A DNA stretch of 64,000 nt from Alphaproteobacteria bacterium (lineage in GTDB: Bacteria; Pseudomonadota; Alphaproteobacteria; UBA828), in the NCBI GenBank assembly GCA_022820945.1, contig JAJEEP010000140.1, positions 1 through 64,000 of the forward strand, in the 5' to 3' direction. Under the pieces are notes generated by a model. The model saw nothing but the letters and a program-made list of their open reading frames with translations, was not told where the DNA came from and ran no database searches. Shown piece by piece: positions 43,665 to 52,421 of this stretch. Position 1 is the first letter of the stretch; each line of letters opens with the position of its first letter. The position numbers and the translations under genes were made by a program.

Positions 43665-44695
43665 GGGGGAGTCACTCGGGCCAGCAGGGCGTCCAGCTCA
43701 CGTCGGCCGGCGACTTCGTCGAAGAGGTCGGGTTCGTGCCGCGATTCCAGCATGAGGTCGAATCGCTCCCGAGCGCGGCCTTCGAGCCGGGGTACAGCCG
43801 CCGCGACATCCTCCATCTCGTCGCGGTTTCCGTTGCAGTGAAGGGCTAGATCGCAGCCGGCCGCGAGCGCGGCACGGGCTCGTTCGCCGATCGGCCCGGT
43901 CAAGGCGCCCATGGAAAGATCGTCGCTGATGAGCAGGCCGTCGAAGCCGATCGCGCCCCGCACGACCTCCTCGATCACGGTCTTGGACAGTGTGCCGGGC
44001 TGCTCGGGGTCGAGTGCCTCGTAGCATACATGGGCCGTGATTCCCGCCGGCGTGTCGCGAAGCGCGCGAAAGGGCACGAAATCGGAGACGTGCTGCGCCT
44101 CGAACGACGCGCTCACGCGCGGCAATACCGCGTGGCTGTCGGCAGCCGCCCGTCCGTGCCCGGGCATGTGCTTTATGGCCGGCACGATGCCGCCGGCGTT
44201 CAGACCGTCCGCGACCGCGCGGCCCAATCGTGCCACCGAGTGCGGATCGGCACCGAGCGAGCGATCGCCGATGGCGTTGCCGGCGTGGCCGAAGTGGAGG
44301 TCCAGTACCGGCGCGCAATTGACTGTGATCCTGAGTGGATGCAGGTCGGCCGCCACCAGACGGGCATTGAGCCAGGCCGCGCGCGCGCCAGCGGTCTCGT
44401 CGAGCCTGGCCAGCGCGCCGAGCAGCGCCGGCGCCGGCGGCGTCCGCCAGTGCGGGGCGCCGAGGCGGGCTACACGGCCGCCTTCCTGATCGATCAACAC
44501 CGGCGCGTCGGGTCGAGCGATGGCCTCACGAAGCGCCGCGATAAGCTTCCGAACCTGCTCCGGCCGCTCGCAATTGCGCTTGAACAGGATGAATCCTGCC
44601 GGATCGGCATCAGCCAGCAAGCGGCGTTCGTCGGCGTCGAGCACCGGGCCCGCGCAGCCGAGAATAGCCGCCCGCGGCTGGGCGCGCGGAATCAC
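43661..44695 (-). CDS. nagZ: Beta-N-acetylhexosaminidase
   Basis: A 344-residue GH3 glycosidase. The NagZ signature KHMPGHGRAAADSH carries the catalytic His-Asp loop, and the nucleophile Asp lies in LLISDDLSMGAL. It removes GlcNAc from muropeptides during cell-wall recycling. No signal peptide is seen, as expected for a cytoplasmic enzyme. It lies 7 bp downstream of the SPOR-domain gene, whose product may also act on peptidoglycan. Confidence 0.95.
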   Translation of the reverse strand: MIPRAQPRAAILGCAGPVLDADERRLLADADPAGFILFKRNCERPEQVRKLIAALREAIARPDAPVLIDQEGGRVARLGAPHWRTPPAPALLGALARLDETAGARAAWLNARLVAADLHPLRITVNCAPVLDLHFGHAGNAIGDRSLGADPHSVARLGRAVADGLNAGGIVPAIKHMPGHGRAAADSHAVLPRVSASFEAQHVSDFVPFRALRDTPAGITAHVCYEALDPEQPGTLSKTVIEEVVRGAIGFDGLLISDDLSMGALTGPIGERARAALAAGCDLALHCNGNRDEMEDVAAAVPRLEGRARERFDLMLESRHEPDLFDEVAGRRELDALLARVTPP

Positions 44696-44702
44696 ACCGT
44701 CC

Positions 44703-45944
44703 TCAATCGCGCGCCACGAAGCACTCGCGTCCGCGTGCTTTCAGCCGCTCGCAGACCCTCTGCGCCGCAGCCACGTCGGTGAGCGGGCCGGCGCGCAGCC
44801 GGTAGAAGATGCCGTTGTCGCCGCGATCGACCGGCATGATCAACGGACTCAGGCCGGTGAGCGCATCGTCGTGGCGGCGACGGAGCGTCTCCCAGAGCGT
44901 CTCCAGTGGGCTTCTGGCGTTCGCAGTGCCGAGCTGAACGTAACGCCAGGCGCGGGGTTGATCCGTTGCCGGTGAGGGAAGCGATTCGCGAGCCGGCTCG
45001 GCCCGCGCCAGGCGGACCGGCTTGTAAGGGGGTAACGGCACCGGGTCTTCGCCTTCGGCCTGCGGGGGCGCAACAGATGCCGCGGGGTCTCGCTGTAGCA
45101 CTTCTTCGACCAGGGCCATCGTTTCGGCCTCCAGCTCCGGCAATTCCTCGGCTGCAGGCGGTGGCTGGGGTTCCCGTATGGGGACTTCGGCCGAGGCCGG
45201 CTCATCGAGCTCAGACAGTCGCGCCTCCTCGGCCAGCATGGCCGCAAGCGTCCCTGGCTTGGGCGGAGCAGGTAGCGGAACCGTCTCACTGTCCGAAATC
45301 TCGAGTTCGAGCGGTGGCGCCTCCTGGACCGAGTCGGGCTCCGTCGGCCTTTCGGGTTCTATCGGGAGTGCTTCCTCAACAACGACGGGCTCGGGTGCCT
45401 CGGGCTCCGCCGGGGTCGCCTCCGGTGCACGCACAGGTTTTTCAACTTCACTTGCATCGGGTTGCAAGGCGGCCACCGCAGGATCTGCGCCGGACCCCGC
45501 CACCGCGAGCGCTTCGGCGCTGTCGGGCTCGGGTTGCGGCGGGCTCAGCGGCTCCTCCGGCGGCGGCAGGACTCGCTCCGGCGCCTCCTCGGGCTCGGCC
45601 GTCGTCAGCGTCTCGTAGATCAGCGTGCCCTGGTTGGGGATTTTCAATCCGCCCGGATCATCGGGACGCACCTTCCAGGGCTCCGCTGACGCGGTGATGA
45701 GCGGCACCGAAACCTCGTCGGAAGGCGGCCCTTCGCCGCCGCCCATGCGCTCCGTCACCGCCCAGGCGCCGCCCGCGAGCACCGCAGCACCCAGAAGTAT
45801 CCACACCGGAAGCAAACGGGGGCGCCCACTCTCCGCCCGACCCTCGTCGGCTTGCTCGACTGGCTCCTGAGGTACCGCTGGCGTCTCCGAGTCCGGTAAC
45901 TCAGGCGCGGGCGGAGTCTCGGGGCCGTCTTCGCCGCCGCTCAT
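44703..45944 (-). CDS. SPOR domain-containing membrane protein
   Basis: A 413-residue protein. A short acidic cytoplasmic N-terminus precedes one transmembrane segment (about residues 47-65, [18 protein letters not shown]). A very long Pro/Glu/Ala-rich linker of roughly 240 residues follows, ending in a C-terminal SPOR fold ([12 protein letters not shown] to GRECFVARD). SPOR domains bind denuded septal glycan. The linker length suggests reach across the periplasm. Conserved position between argS and nagZ is typical of alphaproteobacteria. Confidence 0.9.
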   Translation of the reverse strand: MSGGEDGPETPPAPELPDSETPAVPQEPVEQADEGRAESGRPRLLPVWILLGAAVLAGGAWAVTERMGGGEGPPSDEVSVPLITASAEPWKVRPDDPGGLKIPNQGTLIYETLTTAEPEEAPERVLPPPEEPLSPPQPEPDSAEALAVAGSGADPAVAALQPDASEVEKPVRAPEATPAEPEAPEPVVVEEALPIEPERPTEPDSVQEAPPLELEISDSETVPLPAPPKPGTLAAMLAEEARLSELDEPASAEVPIREPQPPPAAEELPELEAETMALVEEVLQRDPAASVAPPQAEGEDPVPLPPYKPVRLARAEPARESLPSPATDQPRAWRYVQLGTANARSPLETLWETLRRRHDDALTGLSPLIMPVDRGDNGIFYRLRAGPLTDVAAAQRVCERLKARGRECFVARD

Positions 45945-47695
45945 CGCATCTCCTGCACCGGCTCGACTCCGAACAGTGCCAGCCCCTCCGCAATAACGAT
46001 CTTGACGGCGCTGATCAACGCAAGGCGCGCGCGCGTTTCATCTGGCCGCTCCGCGTCGACGATGCGAAGCCGCGAATCGTCCTTTCCCCTGGTCCAGAAC
46101 AGGTGAAAGTCAGCCGAAAGCTCCTGCAGATGGAACGCAATTCGGTGCGGCTCATGGGCCAAAGTCGCGCCCGCCAGCACCCGAGGCCACTGGCAGAGCC
46201 GCCGGATCAGGTCGAGCTCGGCCGGATCGTCCAAGCACGTGAGATCGGCGCCGGCGAGAGCGGCAGGCGTGAGCTCGGTCTCGGGCACGATCTCGGCCCC
46301 GCGACGCAGTGCGGAACACGCCCTGGCGTGGGCGTACTGGACGTAGAAGACCGGGTTGTCCCGCGACTGCTCCAGGACCTTGCGAAGGTCGAACTCGAGC
46401 GGCGCGTCATTCCGGCGGGTGAGCATGATGAAGCGCACCACGTCGCGCCCGACCTCGTCGACAACATCGCGCAGCGTCACGAAGCGCCCGGCGCGCTTCG
46501 ACATCGCCACGGGCTCGCCGTCGTCGAGCAGCTTCACCATTTGACAGATCTTGACGTCGAGGGTCGCCGAATCGTTGGAAATCGCCGCAACGGCAGCCTT
46601 CATCCGCTTGACGTAACCGCCGTGGTCGGCCCCCCATACGTCGATCAGATCGGCGAAGCCGCGCTCGATCTTGTCGCGGTGATAGGCGATGTCGGTGGCG
46701 AAGTAGGTCCAGGTGCCGTCCGCCTTCCTCAGCGGCCGGTCAGTGTCGTCGCCGAAGTCGGTGGCGCGGAAAAGGCTCTGCTCGCGAGGCTCCCAGTCGT
46801 CGTCGCGCTTGCCCTTGGGCGGTTCCAGCACGCCGCTGTAGATGAGCCCGTCGCCCTCCAATGCCGCGTACGCGTCCTCGACCCGGCCTTCGCCGACCAG
46901 CGCGCGCTCCGAGCGAAAGAGATCGTGCCGCACGCCGAGCGCTTCGAGATCTTCGCGCACGAGGTCCATCATGGCATCGATGGCGAAGCTGCGGACCTCC
47001 GGCAGCCAGACCGATTCCGGCTCTTCCAACCAGCGCCGGCCATCGCGGACCGCGAGCGCCTCGCCCACAGGAACCAGATAGTCCCCCGGATAGAGCCCCT
47101 CGGGAATGTCCCCGATCGCCTCCCCGCACGCCTCGCGGTAGCGGGCATGGACGGAGCGAGCGAGGGTGTCCACCTGCGCGCCGGCGTCGTTCACGTAGTA
47201 TTCCCGCGTCACGGCAAAGCCCATGTGGGCGAGCAAGTTCGCGAGCGCGTCGCCCACGACCGCGCCTCTGGCATGCCCGACGTGGAGAGGCCCCGTGGGG
47301 TTGGCGGAAACGTATTCCACGTTGATGCACCGACCTTGACCCAGGTCATCGGCACCGTATCCGGGCCCGGTGGTGAGCAACTCGACCAGCCGCGCCCACC
47401 AGAAATCGTCGGTCAGCCGCAAGTTGACGAAGCCGGGGCCGGCCACCTCGACCGAGCGAAGTTCCGCGCGCTCGCGCAATCGCTCCGCCAGATTCTCGGC
47501 GATCTCGCGCGGTTTGCGGCGCGCCTGCTTGGCTAGGACCAGCGCCGCATTGCAGGCCGCATCGCCGTGTTCCGCCTCGCGAGGCGGCTCCACCAGGACG
47601 GCCGAGAGATCGAGACCGGCGGGCAGTACGCCGGCATCGCACATTCCCTCGATTTCTTCGTGAATAACTTCTGACAAGTAACTGAAAACATTCAT
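45941..47695 (-). CDS. argS: Arginyl-tRNA synthetase
   Basis: A 584-residue class I synthetase from ATG 47695 ([10 protein letters not shown]). The Add-1 N-terminal domain precedes the HIGH motif HVGH in [13 protein letters not shown]; the KMSKS-equivalent is AMSKRAGR. The C-terminal DALR anticodon-binding domain ends the protein. The start overlaps the dgt stop (ATGA). The track's 48-residue extension lies within dgt and is not used. Confidence 0.97.
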   Translation of the reverse strand: MNVFSYLSEVIHEEIEGMCDAGVLPAGLDLSAVLVEPPREAEHGDAACNAALVLAKQARRKPREIAENLAERLRERAELRSVEVAGPGFVNLRLTDDFWWARLVELLTTGPGYGADDLGQGRCINVEYVSANPTGPLHVGHARGAVVGDALANLLAHMGFAVTREYYVNDAGAQVDTLARSVHARYREACGEAIGDIPEGLYPGDYLVPVGEALAVRDGRRWLEEPESVWLPEVRSFAIDAMMDLVREDLEALGVRHDLFRSERALVGEGRVEDAYAALEGDGLIYSGVLEPPKGKRDDDWEPREQSLFRATDFGDDTDRPLRKADGTWTYFATDIAYHRDKIERGFADLIDVWGADHGGYVKRMKAAVAAISNDSATLDVKICQMVKLLDDGEPVAMSKRAGRFVTLRDVVDEVGRDVVRFIMLTRRNDAPLEFDLRKVLEQSRDNPVFYVQYAHARACSALRRGAEIVPETELTPAALAGADLTCLDDPAELDLIRRLCQWPRVLAGATLAHEPHRIAFHLQELSADFHLFWTRGKDDSRLRIVDAERPDETRARLALISAVKIVIAEGLALFGVEPVQEMR

Positions 47696-48903
47696 CTCCA
47701 CAGCACCGTATCGAAGAGATTTCGATGTTCCTGAATGGCGAAGCGATCCGTCATCCCGGCGACGTAGTCGGCAACCACGCGCGCCGTGCCCAGCGTTCGC
47801 GGGCCGTCGCACCTGGCCTGCCACTCCTCGGGCAAGCATTGCGGTTCGTCGATGAAGACCTCGAAGAGCTGGCGTACGGTTCGGCGCGCCTTGCTGGCCA
47901 TGCGGTTGACTCTGTGATGACGATACATGCGCTCGCGCAGGAACGCCTTCAACCCCTCGCCGTGGGCCTGCATGGTGACCGAGAAGGCGATCAGCGGAGC
48001 GCCGTGGTGGCGAATGGCCTCGACATTCGCCGGCATCGACTCCTCCAAGCGCTGCCGGCTGGCATCGATCACGTCTTCGACCATCGCACCGATCATGCGC
48101 CGAACCGTCTCGTGAATGCGGCGGCTCTCCTCGCCGCCCGGGTGATCGGCAGCCACCTCATCCAGAATTTTGCCTGCCAGTGAGACGCCCTTCAGATCGT
48201 CGACGGTGAAGAGGCCCGCGCGCAGCCCATCGTCCACATCGTGATTGTTGTATGCGATATCGTCCGCCAGTGCAGCGATCTGAGCCTCCAGGCCGGCGTG
48301 GGTGTGAAGCTCCAGGTCGTGCTGCGCCGAATAGGCCTCGATGGCGCCGGGCGCGGCAGCGGTCGAACGAGGCCCGTTATGCTTCGCCACTCCTTCCAGG
48401 GCCTCCCAGGTCAGGTTGAGCCCGTCGAAGCCGTTATAGCGCTGCTCCAGTGCGGTCAGAATGCGGAGCGTCTGCGCGTTGTGGTCGAAACCGCCGTAGG
48501 GTTCCATCGCCTGATCGAGCGCACTCTCGCCCGCATGGCCAAAGGGCGGGTGCCCTAGATCGTGGGCCAATGCCAGCGCCTCGGCGAGGTCCTCATCCAC
48601 CCCGAGAACACGGCTGATCGAGCGCGCAATCTGCGCCACCTCCAGGCTGTGAGTGAGGCGCGTGCGGTAGTGATCCCCCTCGTGATAGACGAAGACCTGG
48701 GTCTTGTGCTGGAGGCGGCGAAACGCCGCGCAGTGGATTATGCGGTCACGGTCGCGCTGAAAGCCCGTCCGCGTGCGGCTTTCCGGTTCCGGGTAGAGAC
48801 GCCCGCGGCTGCTCTCGGGAAACGAGGCGTAGGGTGCGCGCGCGAACCTCGAGGCAGGCGTCGTCACGCCCGGCACAGTAACTTTGCTGGTGCTCACGCT
48901 CAC
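47692..48903 (-). CDS. dgt: Deoxyguanosinetriphosphate triphosphohydrolase-like protein
   Basis: A 403-residue HD-domain protein. The GTG at 48903 overlaps the upstream stop (GTGA); a second in-frame GTG lies six bases on. Metal motifs are [14 protein letters not shown] and [13 protein letters not shown], with a third [13 protein letters not shown]. It hydrolyses dNTPs to nucleosides and triphosphate or acts as a dNTP-sensing regulator. Coupling to argS is conserved in alphaproteobacteria. Confidence 0.95.
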   Translation of the reverse strand: MSVSTSKVTVPGVTTPASRFARAPYASFPESSRGRLYPEPESRTRTGFQRDRDRIIHCAAFRRLQHKTQVFVYHEGDHYRTRLTHSLEVAQIARSISRVLGVDEDLAEALALAHDLGHPPFGHAGESALDQAMEPYGGFDHNAQTLRILTALEQRYNGFDGLNLTWEALEGVAKHNGPRSTAAAPGAIEAYSAQHDLELHTHAGLEAQIAALADDIAYNNHDVDDGLRAGLFTVDDLKGVSLAGKILDEVAADHPGGEESRRIHETVRRMIGAMVEDVIDASRQRLEESMPANVEAIRHHGAPLIAFSVTMQAHGEGLKAFLRERMYRHHRVNRMASKARRTVRQLFEVFIDEPQCLPEEWQARCDGPRTLGTARVVADYVAGMTDRFAIQEHRNLFDTVLWR

Positions 48904-49424
48904 ATCTCGCCCGCAGGTCCGCGAATGGCGTGGAGCCGCTTCGTCGGCAGCAGAAGCGGCGGCGGCACTGCGTAGAAGTTGTTGGCCCCTGTCGCTTCCT
49001 CCTCCGGTGCGTCCACGTCGCTGCCCTCTTCCGCCCTGCGGATCACCACGTCGTGGCCAGAGCGCCGCGTCTCGCGCATGACCGATTGAAGCCGCTGGGC
49101 TGCCGCCTGGTCCCACGGCAGTGCAAAAAAGCGGGGCGTCCCCTCGATTGAAAGCCAGAGATAGATCGCCTCGTCCTCGCGCAATGCGGCTGAGAGGACC
49201 CGCGCTCCGGACACGTCCATCATGTCCAGTGAAAGCGGCTTCGGCCGTGAAAGCAGCATGGAATAGCTGAAATAGCCGATGACTACGAGAGCGGCGAGCA
49301 GGCCGACGGCGGCAGCCTTCCACTGCGCCCTGCGTCTAGCCCAGACCGCGATGCTGGCGAGAGCGGCCCCCACCAGTGCCAGCGCGACGTACAGATAGGC
49401 GAAACTATCCACCCGGCCGCTCAT
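48900..49424 (-). CDS. Small membrane protein of the ExbB-like operon, unknown
   Basis: A 174-residue protein with two N-terminal hydrophobic helices (about 9-27 and 38-57) and a soluble C-terminal domain from MDVSGARVLSAALREDEAI to the end. No family is recognised. It overlaps the upstream beta-rich membrane protein gene by 20 bp and dgt by 4 bp, so it is co-translated with both. Possibly the third component of a MotA/ExbB-like machine; that is inference from position. Confidence 0.75.
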   Translation of the reverse strand: MSGRVDSFAYLYVALALVGAALASIAVWARRRAQWKAAAVGLLAALVVIGYFSYSMLLSRPKPLSLDMMDVSGARVLSAALREDEAIYLWLSIEGTPRFFALPWDQAAAQRLQSVMRETRRSGHDVVIRRAEEGSDVDAPEEEATGANNFYAVPPPLLLPTKRLHAIRGPAGEM

Positions 49425-50049
49425 CGAGCAGACGGTTGTGGGCCCGGGCGTACTCCATGATGAGGGAGTGTTTAATGTCGTTGACGCTGCCGTGCACGAG
49501 CGCGCCCTTGCCGGTCAGCCCGAAGCGGAACACGGTCAGCTCGTGGCGGAGGAAGCGCAACTCGACCTCCTTCTCCAAGATTGGTGTGGGCCTGTCCTCA
49601 CCCTCGCGTTTGACGCTGACCACGACCTGGACCGGGACCGGCGTCGGCTGAATTGGGTCCTCAAGCCGGTAGGCCTGGACGTTGACGATCCATTCGCCCG
49701 GCACGATGCCACGACTGTAGACAATCTCGTAATTGATGTCGGTAAGGTCTTGAAATAAGCCGAGATCGTCGCGTAGCAAATTGACCACCTCGTTACCCTT
49801 GTTGGGAAAACCCACGGGCACCCGCTCCGGCGCCTTGACCCACAGATCGATGTCGGCATCGCGGTCCGACGCCCACAGGAGCTCGATGATCACGTTGCCC
49901 GGATCGCTAATTCCGTCGGTCTCGCTCTCGACCTCGGCACCGGGGTTGAGGAACGGCAGCAGCATGAGCACCATCGCGACGAAAGCGGAGAGCGCGAGCA
50001 GCGTGACGTCGCGAAAGATCGTGCCGCTGTCGTCGTCAAACTCGTCCAT
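49405..50049 (-). CDS. ExbD/MotB-like single-pass protein with beta-rich periplasmic domain
   Basis: A 214-residue protein. The acidic N-terminus (DEFDDDSG) leads to IFRDVTLLALSAFVAMVLMLLPFL, one transmembrane helix with Asp14 at its entrance, the position where ExbD/TolR/MotB place their proton-carrying Asp. The periplasmic part contains DADIDLWVKAPERV, resembling the DxDLHV-type opening of DUF2135-like beta-sandwiches, and is strand-rich. It overlaps the MotA/ExbB-like gene by 14 bp. It looks like the partner subunit of that channel, but it is not a recognisable ExbD. Confidence 0.7.
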   Translation of the reverse strand: MDEFDDDSGTIFRDVTLLALSAFVAMVLMLLPFLNPGAEVESETDGISDPGNVIIELLWASDRDADIDLWVKAPERVPVGFPNKGNEVVNLLRDDLGLFQDLTDINYEIVYSRGIVPGEWIVNVQAYRLEDPIQPTPVPVQVVVSVKREGEDRPTPILEKEVELRFLRHELTVFRFGLTGKGALVHGSVNDIKHSLIMEYARAHNRLLDERPGG

Positions 50050-50680
50050 TGGCCGCGAGCAGCTCGCTGTAGAGGGTGGAAGTGCCGGTCGCCAGCATAC
50101 GGTAGTTGACGGTCAGCCAGAGGCCCAATATGGCGCCTTCGAGTGTCGTATAGAGCGCCACCGACATGCCGCTGATGAGGGTCGAGATCATCGGCTGCAC
50201 GGCGGCGAGGGTGCCGGCCTCCTCCGCCGAGACGCCGGAGAGCGCGATGATGAAGCCTGCCACCGTGCCGATCAGCCCGAGCACCACCAGTGCAGCCGCG
50301 ATTTGTCGTACCACCGCGATACGGCTGAAGAGCCGTGCCTTGAGCGCCTCGGCCATCAACTCCGGGCGCACGGACGCACGGGTCCAGTCGGGAGGAAGGT
50401 CCACCGCCCTGCCCTCCTCCAGCCTGTTGAGGGCGGCGCTCGTCTTGAACAGGCGGTAACCGCAGAGTGCGAGACCCACCGCGAAGACACCGAAAATGAC
50501 GAAGACGAGACCGGTGGGGTCCGCCTCGGCGATCCGCGCAATCCAGCCCTGCGCGCCAGCGAGCCCGAGCAGCGCCGCGCCCACGATATTGACGATCAGG
50601 AACCGGTAGAGGAGCAGATAGCGGCGCAACCGGTCGACTCCTGGGTCGTGGCGGCGGCCTGGCCCGTGCGCGGTGCTCAC
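50036..50680 (-). CDS. MotA/TolQ/ExbB-family proton channel-like protein
   Basis: A 214-residue polytopic protein with about four hydrophobic segments (near 24-43, 56-74, 122-145 and 155-182). The family core is VLGLIGTVAGFIIALSGV followed by ISGMSVALYTTLEGAILGL, which matches the GLxGTVxG and SALxTTxxGL helices of MotA/TolQ/ExbB. These form proton-driven stator rings. It is the first gene of the ten-gene dgt-argS-scpB transcript. No TonB, TolA or flagellar genes are nearby. Confidence 0.85.
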   Translation of the reverse strand: MSTAHGPGRRHDPGVDRLRRYLLLYRFLIVNIVGAALLGLAGAQGWIARIAEADPTGLVFVIFGVFAVGLALCGYRLFKTSAALNRLEEGRAVDLPPDWTRASVRPELMAEALKARLFSRIAVVRQIAAALVVLGLIGTVAGFIIALSGVSAEEAGTLAAVQPMISTLISGMSVALYTTLEGAILGLWLTVNYRMLATGTSTLYSELLAANGRV

Positions 50681-50790
50681 GCTGGCCCACCGCGCCCAAG
50701 CGACTGTTTCCGACCGTCTATCGAACGCCGGCGCCTGTCAATGGCGGTGTCCTAGTCCAGCGAACGATGGAGGAAGAGGAGGCCCGGTTA

Positions 50791-51078
50791 TCAGGCCGCA
50801 GCGAAACGCTCCACCGTGATTTGCTGAGCACGATCGCGCGCCTGCCAAAGATCGTAGGCCATTTGCATACCAAGCCAGGTCTCGGGCGTGGAGCCGAACG
50901 CCTTCGACAACCGTATTGCCATGTCGACCGAAATGCCCGTGCGCTCGTTCACGAGTTCGGAAAGCGCCTGTCGCGTGACCCCAAGCCCCTGAGCGGCCCG
51001 CGTCACGGTGAGCCCCAGGGGCTCCAGACATTGCCGCTTCACGATCCCACCCGGATGCGGCGGATTGTGCATCGCCAT
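50791..51078 (-). CDS. higA: HigA-type antitoxin (orphan)
   Basis: A 95-residue XRE-family protein from ATG 51078 (MAMHNPPHPGG). The HigA opening HPGGIVKRQCLEPLGLTVTRAA and helix-turn-helix VTRQALSELVNERTGISVDMAIRLSKAFGST are clear, followed by ETWLGMQMAYDLW. It should bind its own promoter. The cognate HigB toxin gene is missing; only a few codons of its likely 3' end remain upstream. The longer track start is not supported. Confidence 0.9.
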   Translation of the reverse strand: MAMHNPPHPGGIVKRQCLEPLGLTVTRAAQGLGVTRQALSELVNERTGISVDMAIRLSKAFGSTPETWLGMQMAYDLWQARDRAQQITVERFAAA

Positions 51079-51089
51079 GACCCGTCTCC

Positions 51090-51125
51090 TCAGTGATAGT
51101 CGACATAATCGCCACAGGTCGCCAG
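51090..51125 (-). pseudogene. Residual 3' end of a higB toxin gene
   Basis: On the minus strand, about a dozen bases upstream of the higA start, the sequence reads GDYVDYH followed by TGA. HigB toxins typically end in a similar YDVxxVDYH. Upstream of those codons nothing HigB-like can be read before the divergent decarboxylase gene. The match is only seven residues, so this is tentative. Confidence 0.45.
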
Positions 51126-51189
51126 CCTGTGCCTCCGGGCGGCGGGACAGTCTATCATTCCCCAATCCCCAGTTACCGGAGAAACCCGA

Positions 51190-52329
51190 ATGATTGAGGC
51201 CGACGCCTTCCTGGAGCCCGCGCGGGATCGCGGGTTCTCGTTCTACACTGGCGTCCCCTGCTCCTTCCTGACCCCGCTGATCAATCGGGTGATCTCCGAC
51301 CCCGCTCTCGCCTATGTCGGCGCGGCGAGCGAAGGCGAGGCGGTCGCGTTAGCGGCGGGCGCCTGGCTCGCGGGCAAGCGCACAGTCGTGATGTGCCAGA
51401 ACTCCGGCCTCGGCAATACAGTCAATCCGCTGACCTCGCTCAACTATCCCTTCCGTATTCCGACACTCATGATCGTCACTTGGCGCGGGCAGCCGGGGCT
51501 CAAGGACGAGCCACAACATGCGCTCATGGGCAAGGTGACGGGAACGCTCCTGGAAACCATCGCCATCGGCCATGCCGGCTTCCCCAGGGAGGTCCAAGCC
51601 GTGCCCGCGACACTCGACCGGGCCGAGCAGGCCATGGAGGCCGACGAGTTGCCCTTTGCGCTCATCATGGAGAAGGGCAGCGTGCGCGACGATGGCCTCG
51701 ATCAGCCGAACCAACCCATCCGCCCGCGCGGCCGAATCGAAGACCTGCGCGAGGGCGGCGAGCGCCCGGCTCGGATCGAACTCCTACGCTGCGTTCAGGC
51801 GCTGGTGCCGGCGGAAACCCCCGTAGTCGCGACCACCGGCAAGACCGGGCGCGAACTCTTCACGCTCGAAGACCGCGCCCAGCAGCTCTACCAAGTGGGC
51901 TCCATGGGTTGTGCCTCGGCGATGGGCCTCGGCATTTCACTCAACACGACCCGCACCGTGCTGGTGCTGGACGGCGACGGCGCTGCGCTGATGAAGCTCG
52001 GCACCATGGCGACCATCGGCGCCAACGCCACCGCCAATCTGATCCATGTCCTGCTGGACAACGGTGTGCACGATTCGACCGGCGGCCAGGCGACCGTCTC
52101 ACCCAACGTGGATTTCGCCGCCGTTGCCCAGGCCTGCGGCTATCCCAGGACCTACCGCTCAGATACCGAAATAGGTTTCGCCCAAGCCCTGGAGGCCGCC
52201 GTCGCCGATGGCGCGAGGCCGGTGCTGATCCATGCGCAGATTGCGCCCGGCTCCCTCGCCGAGCTGGGCCGGCCCACGATATCGCCCCGCGATGTGGCAC
52301 GGCGCTTCCGCACCTTCTTGGCGGGATGA
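51190..52329 (+). CDS. ThDP-dependent phosphonopyruvate (or sulfopyruvate) decarboxylase
   Basis: A 379-residue protein. The N-terminal pyrimidine-binding half has ASEGEAVALAAGAWLAGKR with the activating Glu and a QNSGLGNTVNPLTSL block typical of phosphonopyruvate/sulfopyruvate decarboxylases. The C-terminal half has the ThDP motif GDGAALMKLG to HVLLDNGVHDSTGGQ. It converts phosphonopyruvate to phosphonoacetaldehyde, or sulfopyruvate to sulfoacetaldehyde. No PEP mutase is nearby, and a TAXI-TRAP transporter follows, so a catabolic sulfonate or phosphonate role is possible. Confidence 0.88.
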   Translation: MIEADAFLEPARDRGFSFYTGVPCSFLTPLINRVISDPALAYVGAASEGEAVALAAGAWLAGKRTVVMCQNSGLGNTVNPLTSLNYPFRIPTLMIVTWRGQPGLKDEPQHALMGKVTGTLLETIAIGHAGFPREVQAVPATLDRAEQAMEADELPFALIMEKGSVRDDGLDQPNQPIRPRGRIEDLREGGERPARIELLRCVQALVPAETPVVATTGKTGRELFTLEDRAQQLYQVGSMGCASAMGLGISLNTTRTVLVLDGDGAALMKLGTMATIGANATANLIHVLLDNGVHDSTGGQATVSPNVDFAAVAQACGYPRTYRSDTEIGFAQALEAAVADGARPVLIHAQIAPGSLAELGRPTISPRDVARRFRTFLAG

Positions 52330-52341
52330 GCCAAGCCGGTG

Positions 52342-52388
52342 TGACAGGTAAACTGTCATCATGTATCCGGCCAGCGTTGGCGTATAAT
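52342..52388 (+). promoter_or_regulatory. Promoter with upstream palindrome for the TAXI-TRAP genes
   Basis: A perfect consensus -10 hexamer TATAAT lies at 52383-52388, 34 bp before the binding-protein ATG. The -35 position has only weak candidates (tcatgt/catgta). Just upstream is TGACAG-GTAAA-CTGTCA (52342-52358), a perfect 6-bp inverted repeat with 5-bp spacing. That is the right place for an activator or repressor site. AGGGAGGA at 52408 is the ribosome-binding site. Confidence 0.65.
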
Positions 52389-52421
52389 GTGCCGATGTTG
52401 AACTCATAGGGAGGACAGATC

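Noticed and set aside
49405-50680. Classical ExbBD-TonB or TolQR system
   Set aside because: No TonB, TolA, TolB or Pal genes are adjacent and the second protein lacks an ExbD/TolR-like periplasmic domain.
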